A stretch of 64,000 nt of DNA from positions 1-64,000 of the forward strand of contig CAMATZ010000001.1 in NCBI GenBank assembly GCA_945861275.1, in the 5' to 3' direction. The translations under genes were made by a program, and so were the position numbers. Below the pieces are notes generated by a model. That model saw only the letters and a list, made by a program, of their open reading frames with translations, was not told where the DNA came from and did no database searches. Each line of letters begins with the position of its first letter. Within the stretch, counting starts at the first letter, position 1. Below are positions 35,088-45,455 of this stretch, piece by piece. This DNA comes from Bordetella parapertussis. Its GTDB lineage: Bacteria > Pseudomonadota > Gammaproteobacteria > Burkholderiales > SG8-41.

Positions 35088-35136
35088 TCGCTGCGTTGGG
35101 CAACCGGCAGGACGCCTTCGCCCGGCTGGTGAAATG

Positions 35137-35164
35137 TTATTAAAAACAAAACGTTATGTTTTAA
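35137..35164 (+). repeat. AT-rich dispersed motif, copy 5
   Basis: TTAAAAACAAAACGTTATG (35140-35158), in the 113-bp gap between pncC and the Bug gene. Confidence 0.45.
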
Positions 35165-35200
35165 TTCGTATCTGATCCTATTTTTTGAGAAGAGGATGTT

Positions 35201-36151
35201 ATGAAGCACTGTATGGTGGCGGGCTTGGTGGGATTGGCGGGATTTGGTGTAGGGCAAACGGCTGCCCAGGATTACCCGGCGAGGCCGATACGCATCATCA
35301 CTTCTCCTGCCGGCGGCGGCAACGATTTTCCGGCGCGCCTGATCGCGCGCGCGATTAGCGGCCCGCTCGGCCAGCAGGTGATCGTGGACAATCGTCCGAC
35401 CATCCTGATCGCGGATCTGGTGGCCAAGGCGCCCGCCGATGGTTATACGCTGCTGGTCACCGGCAGCGCCCACTGGATCGGTCCGCTGCTCGAAAAGGCA
35501 AACTATGACGCGATAAAAGATTTCGCCGCCATAACGCTGGTGGACCGGGCGCCCAATATTCTGGTGGTTCATCCTTCGCTGCCGGTGAAGTCGGTCAGGG
35601 ATTTGATCGCGCTGGCCAAAGCAAAGCCGGGTGAGCTTAACGTCGCGGTCGGCGGACTGGGCAGTTCGAATTTCATGGGCGCGGTGTTGTTCGACTACAT
35701 GGCGGGGGTGAAGATCGTGCGCGTGCCGTATAAGGGCAGCGGGCCGGCAACGACCGCCGTGATCAGCGGGGAAATCCACACCATGTTCGGCTCGGCGGGG
35801 GGTGCGGCAACACACGTAAAGTCGGGAAGACTGCGCGCCCTCGCGGTGGGCAGCGCGCAGCCGTCACCGTTGGCGCCTGGTGTGCCGACCATCGCCGCCT
35901 CGGGCGTGCCGGGATATCTCTCAGAAACCCTGCATGCGCTTTTGGCCCCGGCGAAAACGCCGCCGGCAATCGTCTCCCGGCTGCATCAGGAAGTATCACG
36001 CTATCTGCTGTCGGCAGAGGCGAGGGAGTTGTTCCTGAGAGTGGGAATAGATCCGGTGCCGACCGCGCCGGAAGAACTGGTAGCGATCATGACTGCGGAG
36101 ATTGCGCGCATGGGCAAGGTGTTACGTGCCGCGGGCATGGGCATCAAGTAG
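35201..36151 (+). CDS. Bug/TctC-family periplasmic solute receptor 1
   Basis: 316 aa with signal peptide (MKHCMVAGLVGLAGFGVGQTAA). The mature start DYPARPIRIITSPAGGGNDFPARLIA, PADGYTLLVTGSA and VPYKGSGPATTAVISGEIHTMFG are the Bug (Bordetella uptake gene) pattern. These proteins bind carboxylates or amides in the periplasm, some with a TctAB permease. No permease gene is near. It is wedged between pncC and recA, which are often adjacent, suggesting an insertion. AGAGG precedes the ATG. Confidence 0.93.
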   Translation: MKHCMVAGLVGLAGFGVGQTAAQDYPARPIRIITSPAGGGNDFPARLIARAISGPLGQQVIVDNRPTILIADLVAKAPADGYTLLVTGSAHWIGPLLEKANYDAIKDFAAITLVDRAPNILVVHPSLPVKSVRDLIALAKAKPGELNVAVGGLGSSNFMGAVLFDYMAGVKIVRVPYKGSGPATTAVISGEIHTMFGSAGGAATHVKSGRLRALAVGSAQPSPLAPGVPTIAASGVPGYLSETLHALLAPAKTPPAIVSRLHQEVSRYLLSAEARELFLRVGIDPVPTAPEELVAIMTAEIARMGKVLRAAGMGIK

Positions 36152-36213
36152 CTGGCGCGCGCCAGATGCGGCGGTGTCGATGGCGTGCCGCTGCGACAGG
36201 TGCTTGATCATTC

Positions 36214-36233
36214 AGTAAGTATTTGTTTTTAAA
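36214..36233 (-). repeat. AT-rich dispersed motif, copy 6
   Basis: On the minus strand TTTAAAAACAAATACTTACT; upstream of recA. It is the best match to the consensus. Confidence 0.45.
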
Positions 36234-36270
36234 TAATATTTTAAAGCGACATAGAGAAAATACCCAACAA

Positions 36271-36310
36271 CTATATTTTTATACAGTATTACGGAAATCT
36301 GTGCCATAAT
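36271..36310 (+). promoter_or_regulatory. recA promoter region with candidate LexA (SOS) box
   Basis: CTATATTTTTATACAG (36271-36286) is one mismatch from the CTGT-N8-ACAG LexA operator. A -10-like CATAAT (36305-36310) follows at a distance placing the operator over the -35. SOS control of recA is known; the site itself is a pattern match. Confidence 0.55.
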
Positions 36311-36381
36311 GAAATTTGTTGAATAAAACGCAGGCAATGCAAATGGCCAAAGATTCGAAAGACACCAGCAAGGAAACGACC

Positions 36382-37428
<1,047 letters not shown>

Positions 37429-37950
37429 CCCGCAGTCACAGGCGCCATCGCTGCCGGCAACGACGCAGCCTACGCTGCCGGGAACGACGCAGCCGTCACT
37501 GCGTGGGCGCGCGCTGCGCCTGCTGGGGCGGCGCGAGTTTTCGCGGCAGGAGCTCGCTAAACGGCTGCGCAGTTATACCGAGGAACCCGCTGCGCTGGAA
37601 GCGCTGCTCGATGATCTGGCCGCGCGCGGCTGGCTATCCGATACGCGCTACGCCGATGCTTTGGTGCGTAAGCGCACCGGGCACTACGCCCAGCGCTCAA
37701 TCGCGCAGGAACTCAAGCGCGCCGGCGTCAGCGAAGACGTCACTGCCACCGCGCTGCCGTCAGTCGATCCCGACGAGGAATTTGCCGCGGCACTGGCCTT
37801 GTGCCAGCGCAAGTTTCGCCGCGCGCCCACCGAGCAAAAGGAAAAAGCGCGGCAGCTGCGATTTTTGCAGTCGCGCGGGTACGGTTTTGGTTTGGCGCTG
37901 CGGGTTATCAAGCAATTGGCGTTAGCCGAATTGGAATAGGGCTGGCCACC

Positions 37951-38006
37951 GCCTAAAAGCATGCCTAAAAGCATAAGGTATAAAAATGATACCGTTATGC
38001 TATAAT
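37951..38006 (+). promoter_or_regulatory. vapBC promoter and likely autoregulatory operator
   Basis: Two tandem copies of GCCTAAAAGCAT (37951-37974) lead into an inverted repeat GCATAAGGTAT / ATACCGTTATGC (37971-37981 / 37989-38000), immediately followed by a perfect -10 TATAAT (38001-38006). The palindrome overlaps the spacer/-35 region, the usual place for antitoxin binding. Confidence 0.6.
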
Positions 38007-38038
38007 GTATGTAACTTATTGATATTGCTAAATTTATT

Positions 38039-38257
38039 ATGGCCGGATTACTAATTAAGGACTTTCCACCAGCGCTTCATCGCAAGCTGAAAGAGCAAGC
38101 GCTGCGGCACCATCGCAGTATGACCAAGGAGGCCATAGTGCTGCTGGAACACTCGCTCGCCGTAATCGCCAATCGCGAGCCGCCGCCACCCTTGAAAGGC
38201 GGCTTCGCCTTGACCGATGCCTTTATCGAGCAGGCGCGCCGCGAAGGGCGTGAATGA
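38039..38257 (+). CDS. vapB: FitA/VapB-type ribbon-helix-helix antitoxin
   Basis: 72 aa. The N-terminus LLIKDFPPALHRKLKEQALRHHRSMTKEAIVLLEHSL is the ribbon-helix-helix DNA-binding fold of FitA-like antitoxins. The C-terminal GGFALTDAFIEQARREGRE is the toxin-binding tail. Its stop overlaps the toxin start (ATGA). An AT-rich upstream region with a palindrome suggests autoregulation by the VapBC complex. Confidence 0.88.
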   Translation: MAGLLIKDFPPALHRKLKEQALRHHRSMTKEAIVLLEHSLAVIANREPPPPLKGGFALTDAFIEQARREGRE

Positions 38258-38673
38258 TCGTTGTGGATGTCAACGTTACCGCCTATTTTTTTATTGAGGG
38301 CGAAAAGACCGAATTGGCGCGTGCGCTTCGCCGTAGTGATTCCGATTGGGTGCTGCCGCCGCTATGGCGTCACGAATTTTTGAACGTGCTTGCAACCTTC
38401 GTGCGCGCGGGTGGTGCGAGTATCGGACAAGCGCAATCGCTTTATGCGCAGAGCATTGAAATGCTGGGCGACGCGGAACGTGACGTGGATATGGCCCAGG
38501 CATTGGGCTTGGCATCGCTTCATGACATTAGTGCCTACGACGCGCAGTACGTGGCGCTCGCCCAGCAGCTAAGCGCAGTTTGTGTCTCTGAAGACCGGCG
38601 CTTGCAACGAACGTTTCCAGACATCATATGCGGCATGCGGGCCTTTCTTGACCGTGGAACTGAAGGCCGTTAA
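38254..38673 (+). CDS. vapC: PIN-domain ribonuclease toxin VapC
   Basis: 139 aa PIN domain. The acidic Mg-binding residues are all visible: Asp5 (MIVVDVNV), Glu41 (WRHEFLNVL), Asp96 (ISAYDAQYVALA) and Asp114 (VSEDRRL), so it is probably an active endoribonuclease. VapC toxins cleave tRNA or rRNA; the target here is unknown. The module lies between recX and a Bug gene. Confidence 0.9.
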   Translation: MIVVDVNVTAYFFIEGEKTELARALRRSDSDWVLPPLWRHEFLNVLATFVRAGGASIGQAQSLYAQSIEMLGDAERDVDMAQALGLASLHDISAYDAQYVALAQQLSAVCVSEDRRLQRTFPDIICGMRAFLDRGTEGR

Positions 38674-38698
38674 AAGCATCCGAATCGGTTGCCGCGAC

Positions 38699-39682
38699 TC
38701 AATTCTTGATATCGGCATCCTTGATCACCTTGGCCCACTTCGCGGTCTCGCTGCGGATCTCCTGAGCGAATGCCTGCGGTGTATTGCCTACCGGCGTTGC
38801 GCCGTCCTGTGCCAGGCGCGCGATGATTTCCGGGTGCTTCAATACCGCGACCACTTCCTTGTGCAAGAACGCGATGATTGCCGCTGGCGTGCGCGCCGGC
38901 GCTGCCAGGCCGTACCACGACGACGAATCAAAGCCGGCGAAACCCGATTCATGAAACGTTGGCACGTCCGGCAACACGGTCATGCGCTGCAGGCTCGCGC
39001 TGCCGATGGCGCGCAGGCGTCCCGCGTTCAGGTGCGGCATGAACACACCGGGATTTGCAAATAACAGATCGGCTTCGTTGCTGAGCACCGCGATCAGCGC
39101 CGGTCCGGCGCCTTTGTAGGGAATCGGCACGATGTCGATGCCGGTGGTGAGTCTGAACAATTCCATCGACAGCGTTCCTGCCGAACCCGTGCCCGACAGT
39201 GCCCAGCGCAGCTTGCCCGGATTGGCCCTGGCATAGGGTGCGATCTCCTGAATTTTGTGCACCGGCAGCCCCATACGCGCCGCCAGCAGGTTGGGCACCG
39301 ACGCGAACTTGGTAATCGGCGCGAAGTCCTTGATCGGATCGAACGGCAGCTTCTGCAAACTGCCGGTGACTGTCATCACCGCCACCGCGGCGACCAACAG
39401 CGTATAGCCATCGGGATTGGCGCGGGCGACAATTTCGCCGGCGATAACGCCGCCACCGCCGCCGCGATTGTCATACAGTATGTGCTGGCCGATTCTCTCC
39501 GTGAGTTTGTTGGCGATGGGGCGCGCGATGACATCGGTGCCGCCGCCCGGCGCGAAAGGGATTACCCAGCGTATCGGCTTGTTGGGATAGGCCTGTCCCG
39601 TACCTGTCGCAGGGCTTTGCGCGTACCCATGCGATACGCTGCTTAACGTGATGAGTGCTGCGAGCGGTATGGCTTTCCACAT
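38699..39682 (-). CDS. Bug/TctC-family periplasmic solute receptor 2
   Basis: 327 aa with a signal peptide (MWKAIPLAALITLSSVSHGYAQS) and a strong Shine-Dalgarno (AAGGAGAGG). Bug pattern: YPNKPIRWVIPFAPGGGTDVIARPIA, ANPDGYTLLVAAVA, IVPIPYKGAGPALIAVLSNEADLLFANPG, FAGFDSSSWYGLAAPARTPAAII. Divergent from alaS, convergent with vapC, no permease nearby. Confidence 0.93.
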   Translation of the reverse strand: MWKAIPLAALITLSSVSHGYAQSPATGTGQAYPNKPIRWVIPFAPGGGTDVIARPIANKLTERIGQHILYDNRGGGGGVIAGEIVARANPDGYTLLVAAVAVMTVTGSLQKLPFDPIKDFAPITKFASVPNLLAARMGLPVHKIQEIAPYARANPGKLRWALSGTGSAGTLSMELFRLTTGIDIVPIPYKGAGPALIAVLSNEADLLFANPGVFMPHLNAGRLRAIGSASLQRMTVLPDVPTFHESGFAGFDSSSWYGLAAPARTPAAIIAFLHKEVVAVLKHPEIIARLAQDGATPVGNTPQAFAQEIRSETAKWAKVIKDADIKN

Positions 39683-39860
39683 CGTTCCTCTCCTTAATGT
39701 CTATGCACCAGACTATCACAGCGCCGGGAGCCGATTGCAACCCGCACCTGCCTGGCGCTGACGTTACGGACAGAAGGGGCATATCCACGCCGTCAGAATC
39801 GGACAATTGCGTTAAAATTCAACCCGGTTCGTGACACAGACGCGGCATCTAGGGATTGCA

Positions 39861-42479
39861 ATGAATAGCAACGAAATACGCAAGAAGTTTCTGGATTATT
39901 TTGCTGGCAAAGGCCATGCCATTGTGGCATCGGCGTCGCTGGTGCCGGGCAATGACCCGACGCTGCTGTTCACCAATTCCGGCATGGTGCAGTTTAAGGA
40001 TGTCTTTCTCGGCCAGGACAAACGCAGCTACCTGCGCGCCACCACCTCGCAGCGTTGCGTTCGCGCCGGCGGCAAGCACAACGATCTGGAAAACGTCGGC
40101 TATACCGCGCGCCACCATACGTTTTTCGAGATGTTGGGTAATTTCAGTTTCGGTGATTATTTCAAGCAGGATGCGATTCATTACGCATGGGAGCTGCTCA
40201 CCGGCATTTACCAGCTGCCGCAAGACAAGCTGTGGATCACGGTCTATCAAACCGACGACGAGGCTTTCGACATCTGGTCGAAGCAGATCGGCGTGCCGGT
40301 TGAGCGCATTGTGCGCATTGGTGACAAGCCGGGCGGCGGCTCGGATAACTTTTGGCAGATGGCGGATACCGGGCCGTGCGGGCCGTGCAGCGAAATTTTT
40401 TATGACCACGGCGCTGAGGTCGCGGGCGGACCGCCCGGTTCCGCGGACGCTGATGGCGACCGCTACATCGAAATCTGGAACCTGGTGTTCATGCAATTCG
40501 ATAAACAAAAAAGCGGCGACGATTACGTTTTGCATCCGCTGCCCAAGCCGTCGGTGGATACCGGCATGGGGCTGGAACGCATAGCCGCCGTGCTGCAACA
40601 TGTGCATTCCAATTACGACATCGATCTGTTTCAGGCTTTGATCAAGGCGGCCGCGCGCGAAACCGGTACCAAAGACCTTGCCAATAACTCGCTTAAAGTA
40701 ATCGCCGATCACATCCGCGCTACCTCGTTCATGATTGTCGATGGTGTGATTCCCGGCAACGAAGGGCGCGGTTACGTGCTCCGGCGCATCATTCGCCGCG
40801 CCATACGTCACGGTTATCAACTGGGGCAGAAAAAGCCGTTCTTTCACAACCTCGTGGCCGATCTGGTCAAGGCGATGGGCGAAGCCTATCCCGAACTGGC
40901 GGCGGTCAATGTGCCTGTCGCTGCGGTGCTCAGGCAGGAAGAAGAGCGTTTCGCCGAGACCCTTGAAAACGGCATGAAAGTATTGGAAGGTGCGTTAACC
41001 CGTGAAGACAAAATGCTCGACGGCGATACCGTGTTTCAGCTGTACGACACGTTTGGATTTCCAGTCGATCTCACCGCCGACATCGCGCGCGAGCGCAACG
41101 TGCGCGTGGACTACGCCGGTTTTGAGGCGGCGATGGGGCGCCAGCGCGAACGCGCGCGTGCGGCATCCAGGTTTCAGATGGGCAGCGCGGTGGAATACTC
41201 GGGCGCTAAAACCGTGTTCAAAGGCTACGACACGCTGGCGCTCACTGACGCGCAGGTCATAGCGATTTACCGGGAAGGCACATCGGTGTCATCCATTTCC
41301 GGTGGCGAAGCGGGGATAGTAGTACTGGATCGCACGCCGTTTTACGCCGAGTCGGGCGGTCAGGTGGGCGATGCCGGTGAACTCGATGCGGCGAACGGCG
41401 CCTTTAGCGTCACCGATACGCTGAAAATCCAGCCCGATGTGTTCGGCCATCACGGCAAACTGGCAGCAGGCGCGCTGACCGTGGGCGATAAAGTCGCGGC
41501 TAAAGTCGATAGCGCACGGCGCGCGCGCATCGTGCGCAATCACTCGGCGACGCACCTGATGCACAAGGCGCTGCGTGAGGTGCTGGGCGCGCATGTGCAG
41601 CAAAAAGGCTCGCTGGTCGATGCCGGTAAAACGCGCTTCGATTTTTCGCACAATGAACCGATGACCGACGCGCAAATCCGCACCGTCGAGACCATGGTCA
41701 ACGCCGAAGTGCTGGCGAATGCCGCCACCGCCGCGCGCGTGATGAAATTCGACGATGCGGTAAAAGCCGGTGCGATGGCGCTGTTCGGCGAAAAATACGG
41801 CGATGAAGTGCGCATGCTCGATATCGGCTCGTCGCGGGAGTTGTGCGGCGGCACGCATGTGGAGCGTACCGGTGATATCGGTTTTTTCAAAGTGGTGGGT
41901 GAGACCGGCATCGCCGCCGGTGTGCGGCGCATCGAAGCGGTGACCGCAGAAGGGGCGCTGACGTGGGTGCAGCAACAGGAAGACACGCTCACCACTGCCG
42001 CGTCGGCGTTGAAATCCAGCCCGCACGAAGTGGGGCAAAAAATCACGCAAATGCTCGACAGCGTGCGCAACCTTGAAAAAGAACTGGCACGCCTGAAATC
42101 AAAACTGGCGTCATCGCAAGGCGACGAACTGGCTGATCAGGCGGTGGATGTGAAAGGCGTTAAAGTTATTGCCGCTGCCATGGACGGCGCCGACAGCAAA
42201 GGCTTGCGCGAGTCACTGGACAAGCTCAAAGATAAACTCAAATCGGCAGTGATAGTGCTGGCAGCAGTCGACGCTGGCAAAGTGTCCTTGATTGCCGGCG
42301 TAACCGCCGATCTCACCGGCAAACTCAGGGCCGGAGATTTGGTGAATCATGTTGCGCTACAGGTTGGCGGCAAAGGCGGCGGGCGGCCCGACATGGCGCA
42401 GGCGGGCGGCACTGATCCGGCTAAGTTGCCGCAAGCGCTGGCTTCGGTACGCACTTGGGTAGAAGGTAAAATTCAGTAA
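39861..42479 (+). CDS. alaS: Alanyl-tRNA synthetase
   Basis: 872 aa from the ATG at 39861 (AGGG upstream); the frame is open 30 bp further. The class II catalytic core with [21 protein letters not shown] leads to the C-terminal editing domain with zinc ligands in [20 protein letters not shown] and the [13 protein letters not shown] region, then the C-Ala domain ([13 protein letters not shown]). The 178-bp upstream gap holds its promoter, but I cannot single out convincing hexamers. An AT-rich motif copy overlaps its 3' end. Confidence 0.97.
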   Translation: MNSNEIRKKFLDYFAGKGHAIVASASLVPGNDPTLLFTNSGMVQFKDVFLGQDKRSYLRATTSQRCVRAGGKHNDLENVGYTARHHTFFEMLGNFSFGDYFKQDAIHYAWELLTGIYQLPQDKLWITVYQTDDEAFDIWSKQIGVPVERIVRIGDKPGGGSDNFWQMADTGPCGPCSEIFYDHGAEVAGGPPGSADADGDRYIEIWNLVFMQFDKQKSGDDYVLHPLPKPSVDTGMGLERIAAVLQHVHSNYDIDLFQALIKAAARETGTKDLANNSLKVIADHIRATSFMIVDGVIPGNEGRGYVLRRIIRRAIRHGYQLGQKKPFFHNLVADLVKAMGEAYPELAAVNVPVAAVLRQEEERFAETLENGMKVLEGALTREDKMLDGDTVFQLYDTFGFPVDLTADIARERNVRVDYAGFEAAMGRQRERARAASRFQMGSAVEYSGAKTVFKGYDTLALTDAQVIAIYREGTSVSSISGGEAGIVVLDRTPFYAESGGQVGDAGELDAANGAFSVTDTLKIQPDVFGHHGKLAAGALTVGDKVAAKVDSARRARIVRNHSATHLMHKALREVLGAHVQQKGSLVDAGKTRFDFSHNEPMTDAQIRTVETMVNAEVLANAATAARVMKFDDAVKAGAMALFGEKYGDEVRMLDIGSSRELCGGTHVERTGDIGFFKVVGETGIAAGVRRIEAVTAEGALTWVQQQEDTLTTAASALKSSPHEVGQKITQMLDSVRNLEKELARLKSKLASSQGDELADQAVDVKGVKVIAAAMDGADSKGLRESLDKLKDKLKSAVIVLAAVDAGKVSLIAGVTADLTGKLRAGDLVNHVALQVGGKGGGRPDMAQAGGTDPAKLPQALASVRTWVEGKIQ

Positions 42480-42499
42480 TTAAAACAAATACTTATATG
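42478..42499 (+). repeat. AT-rich dispersed motif, copy 7
   Basis: ATTAAAACAAATACTTATAT (42479-42498), filling the 17-bp gap between alaS and the next ATG. Confidence 0.45.
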
Positions 42500-43327
42500 A
42501 ATCCTACGCCAGACAATCCCGAACCCTTCGACGCCGAAGCCATAATCGCGCAGTCGATCGCCAATCGCGGCGATATGTTCGAAGAGTTCAAGCTGTTTAT
42601 GCGCGCGCTGCCCAAAGCGGCGTTGCTCAATCAACGTGTCGCGGGCTACGTCCATCAATACCAGAATCAAAGCACGCCCGATCAGGTGCTGTCGCTGCCG
42701 ATGCGCGAGTTGATCGCGACGGTGCAACTGAGTGCCAAGGGTGAGGATCGATACGCGCCGAATCATGTGCGCAAGTTGTGGCGGCTGGGTGTCACCAATC
42801 CAGTGATATTCGAAGCGGCGCTGGCGATGGCGATGGTGGTGGGCTGGACCACCATTGGTCACACCTGCACGGCGGTGCAACTTGCGGGCGATCCGAATTA
42901 CCGCGATGGCCAGGTGCCGGAAGGCGGCGCACCGAAGACACTCACGCCGTTTGCGGAGTTGTCGCAGGGTCGTGAATGCGTAACCCCCATTGCCGAAGGA
43001 TTGCTGGCCGAGCCCGAATGGCAGGACATCGCCAGGCTCGATGCGGAACTCGCGCGCCGCGTGGCGGCGCTGGTGGATTACGCCCATGTGGCTGACGGCG
43101 CGGTGAACGATGCACTGCTGGGGCCGGGGCCGCGCGAACTGATCGCGATTGCCGGCCTGTGCGGGCGCGGTCAGCTTGAATCGGCGGCACATCACATGAA
43201 GCGCGCCAGCGCCTACGGCATGTCGGTGAGGCAAATTCTCGAAGCGGTGTCGTGCGTGATTCCGATGACCGGCACAGCGACCATGCCGGTAGGCGTGCGC
43301 GCGTTGCGGCTGGCGGGATTGATTTGA
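42497..43327 (+). CDS. Carboxymuconolactone decarboxylase-like protein
   Basis: 276 aa. The C-terminal part (GPGPRELIAIAGLCGRGQLESAAHHMKRASAYGMSVRQILEAVSCVIPMTG) has the CMD helix pattern, and the N-terminal half (MRELIATVQLSAKGEDRYAPNHVRKLWRLGVTNPVIFEAALAMAM) looks like a second diverged copy. There is no CxxC redox motif, so it is not an AhpD-type thiol enzyme; a decarboxylase- or hydratase-like role is possible. The Bug gene follows after 7 bp, suggesting a shared pathway. Confidence 0.7.
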   Translation: MNPTPDNPEPFDAEAIIAQSIANRGDMFEEFKLFMRALPKAALLNQRVAGYVHQYQNQSTPDQVLSLPMRELIATVQLSAKGEDRYAPNHVRKLWRLGVTNPVIFEAALAMAMVVGWTTIGHTCTAVQLAGDPNYRDGQVPEGGAPKTLTPFAELSQGRECVTPIAEGLLAEPEWQDIARLDAELARRVAALVDYAHVADGAVNDALLGPGPRELIAIAGLCGRGQLESAAHHMKRASAYGMSVRQILEAVSCVIPMTGTATMPVGVRALRLAGLI

Positions 43328-43334
43328 GTTATTC

Positions 43335-44300
43335 GTGAGCGGCGGATTCCGGCACGTTTGTATCGCTGCCTCGCTAATGATTACTGGCGAATCGCTGGCA
43401 CAGAACTATCCTGTTCGTCCGGTGCGGTTGATCGTGCCGTTTACGTCCGGTGGCGGTGTGGATATCGTGGCGCGTGCGCTGGCACAAAAAATGAGCGAGG
43501 GGTTGGGGCAATCCATCGTGGTCGACAATCGCGCGGGCGCGGGCAGCGTCATCGGGATGGAGCTGGCTGCGCGCGCGGCAGCAGACGGCTACACGCTCCT
43601 GATCGCATCGAGCACATTGACCATCAATCCGGCGCTGTACCGGAATCTGCCGTTTGATGCGCAGCGCGATTTTTCCCCGATCAGCCAAACCTCGGTGATT
43701 CCGCTGGTGCTGGTCGCCACGCCCGCGTTGCCGGTGTCCAACGTCAAAGAAGTCATCGCGCTGGCGCGCAGCCGCAAAGGGCGCATGACGTACGCGTCAT
43801 CGGGTGTCGGCGTGAGCGTGCATCTGGCGATGGCGATGCTGAACAGTATGACGCAGGTTGAAATGGTGCATGTGCCTTACAAGAGCACCGCGCAGAAGAA
43901 TGTCGATTTGATCAGCGGCCAGGTTGAGCTGATGTTCGCGGCGATACCTTCGGTCGCGGCGCATGTGCGTGCGGGCCAGATGAAAGCCATCGCCGTATCG
44001 AGCCTCAAACGGTCGGCCGTAATGCCGGAAATTCCCACCGTGGCGGAATCCGGTGTGCCCGGATTCGAACTGATTTCATGGAACGGCATACTGGGGCCGG
44101 CGGGCACACCCGCCGCAGTCGTGTCGCGGCTCAACAGCGAAATTCGCAAAGCGCTCAATCACACCGACGTCAAAACGCGCCTGCTGCAGGACGGCGCCGA
44201 CCCCGCGCCGGGCACGCCGGAGGAATTGGCTGCGTTAATCAAGTCGGAGTTGATCAAGTACGCGAAGGTCGTTGCGGCCGCCAATATTACGATGAACTGA
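43335..44300 (+). CDS. Bug/TctC-family periplasmic solute receptor 3
   Basis: 321 aa starting with GTG at 43335. Signal peptide ending ...ESLA-Q; mature YPVRPVRLIVPFTSGGGVDIVARALAQK, AADGYTLLIASSTL, MVHVPYKSTAQKNVDLISGQVELMFAAIP, FELISWNGILGPAGTPAAVV. It is next to the CMD-like gene on the same strand, so its ligand may be a substrate for that enzyme. The ATG at 43377 is a less likely start because it would remove most of the signal. Confidence 0.92.
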   Translation: MSGGFRHVCIAASLMITGESLAQNYPVRPVRLIVPFTSGGGVDIVARALAQKMSEGLGQSIVVDNRAGAGSVIGMELAARAAADGYTLLIASSTLTINPALYRNLPFDAQRDFSPISQTSVIPLVLVATPALPVSNVKEVIALARSRKGRMTYASSGVGVSVHLAMAMLNSMTQVEMVHVPYKSTAQKNVDLISGQVELMFAAIPSVAAHVRAGQMKAIAVSSLKRSAVMPEIPTVAESGVPGFELISWNGILGPAGTPAAVVSRLNSEIRKALNHTDVKTRLLQDGADPAPGTPEELAALIKSELIKYAKVVAAANITMN

Positions 44301-44302
44301 TC

Positions 44303-44992
44303 ATGCCCCAACAACCGCTGCCCGTGTTATCGCTGCTCGAAACCCGCGTGCTCGGCGTACTCATCGAAAAGCAGCACACGGTGCCCGACACCTATCCGCT
44401 GTCGCTGAACGCGCTGGTCTCCGGCTGCAATCAAAAAAGCAGCCGCGATCCAGTGTTGAACGCCTCCGAAGCCGAAGTGCAGGCCGCCATCGATCAGCTC
44501 AAATTCCTGTCGCTGGCAATGGAGGGCAGCAGCAATCGCGTGACGCGTTATGAGCACAACACCGGCCGTGTGCTGCAACTGCCGTCGCAGTCGGTGGCGA
44601 TACTGGCGATACTCATGCTGCGCGGCCCGCAAACGCCGGGCGAACTGCGAATCAACTGCGAACGGCTGCACAAATTCAGCGATATCTCGTCAGTGGAAGT
44701 GTTCCTCAATGAACTGCGGGCGCGCACCGCCGGCACGCTCGCAGTAGAACTGCCGCGCAGGCCAGGCGCGCGTGAAAACCGCTGGGCGCATCTGCTGTCG
44801 GGCGCGCCGGTTATCGAAGCCGTCTCCGCAGCGCCGGCTTCGGCATTGCCGGTCGACGACGTCACGGTCAGCGAACTCGCTGCATTAAAGGTCAACGTCG
44901 CACGGCTCCAAGACGAAGTCGCGCAACTGAATTTAACGCTGGCGCAGGTGTGCGCAGAGTTGGGTATTGCCAATGACCGGTTGAAAGTTTAG
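44303..44992 (+). CDS. yceH: YceH family protein (DUF480)
   Basis: 229 aa from the ATG at 44303; the longer frame overlaps the Bug gene. Tandem winged-helix DUF480 protein: LSLLETRVLGVLIEKQHTVPDTYPLSLNALVSGCNQKSSRDPV, SQSVAILAILMLRGPQTPGELRINCERLHKF, and a C-terminal coiled coil (LKVNVARLQDEVAQLNLTLAQVCAEL). Possibly DNA-binding; function not established. Confidence 0.92.
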   Translation: MPQQPLPVLSLLETRVLGVLIEKQHTVPDTYPLSLNALVSGCNQKSSRDPVLNASEAEVQAAIDQLKFLSLAMEGSSNRVTRYEHNTGRVLQLPSQSVAILAILMLRGPQTPGELRINCERLHKFSDISSVEVFLNELRARTAGTLAVELPRRPGARENRWAHLLSGAPVIEAVSAAPASALPVDDVTVSELAALKVNVARLQDEVAQLNLTLAQVCAELGIANDRLKV

Positions 44993-45041
44993 CGCAAGTG
45001 CGATAATGCCGGTCGCAGCGCCCCTTTCCACTCATTCTCCG

Positions 45042-45455
45042 ATGACCTCTTCGCTTGACCAGCTAAAACCCGGCCTCCACGCCAGCGTGGAAATCGTGGT
45101 TGGCACGCGCGATACCGCGGCGCATGTGGGCAGCGGCAAAATCGGCGTGCTGGCAACACCCATCATGGTGACGTTGATGGAAACCGCGGCGCTGCAGGCG
45201 GTGGAGCGTTTTATGCCGCCGGGGCAGCAGACTGTCGGCACGCGGCTGGAAATTTCGCATACGGCGGCAACCCCCGTCGGCATGCGCGTGCGCGCGTATG
45301 CGGAACTGGTAAAGGTTGAAGGCCGTAAACTCACCTTCAAACTGCACGCCGAGGACGATGGCGAAACCATCGGCGGCGGGGTGCATGAGCGGTTAATCAT
45401 CAGCGTCGAGCGCTTTGATCAACGTATGCAAACCAAGCTGGAATCGCGCAAATGA
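45042..45455 (+). CDS. Hotdog-fold thioesterase, fluoroacetyl-CoA thioesterase-like
   Basis: 137 aa from the ATG at 45042 (45006 also possible). Single hotdog domain with GLHASVEIVVGTRDTAAHVGSGKIGVLATPIMVTLMETAALQAVE and a central GTRLEISHTAATPVGMRVRAYAEL, as in FlK-like thioesterases; the Glu of MET and the His of SHTAATP are the expected active-site positions. The natural substrate is likely an acyl-CoA. It overlaps the next gene by 4 bp. Confidence 0.8.
   Translation: MTSSLDQLKPGLHASVEIVVGTRDTAAHVGSGKIGVLATPIMVTLMETAALQAVERFMPPGQQTVGTRLEISHTAATPVGMRVRAYAELVKVEGRKLTFKLHAEDDGETIGGGVHERLIISVERFDQRMQTKLESRK

Noticed and set aside
36316-36381. Upstream extension of recA from TTG
   Set aside because: No Shine-Dalgarno there, while the ATG at 36382 has AAGGA at the right distance and gives the family N-terminus.
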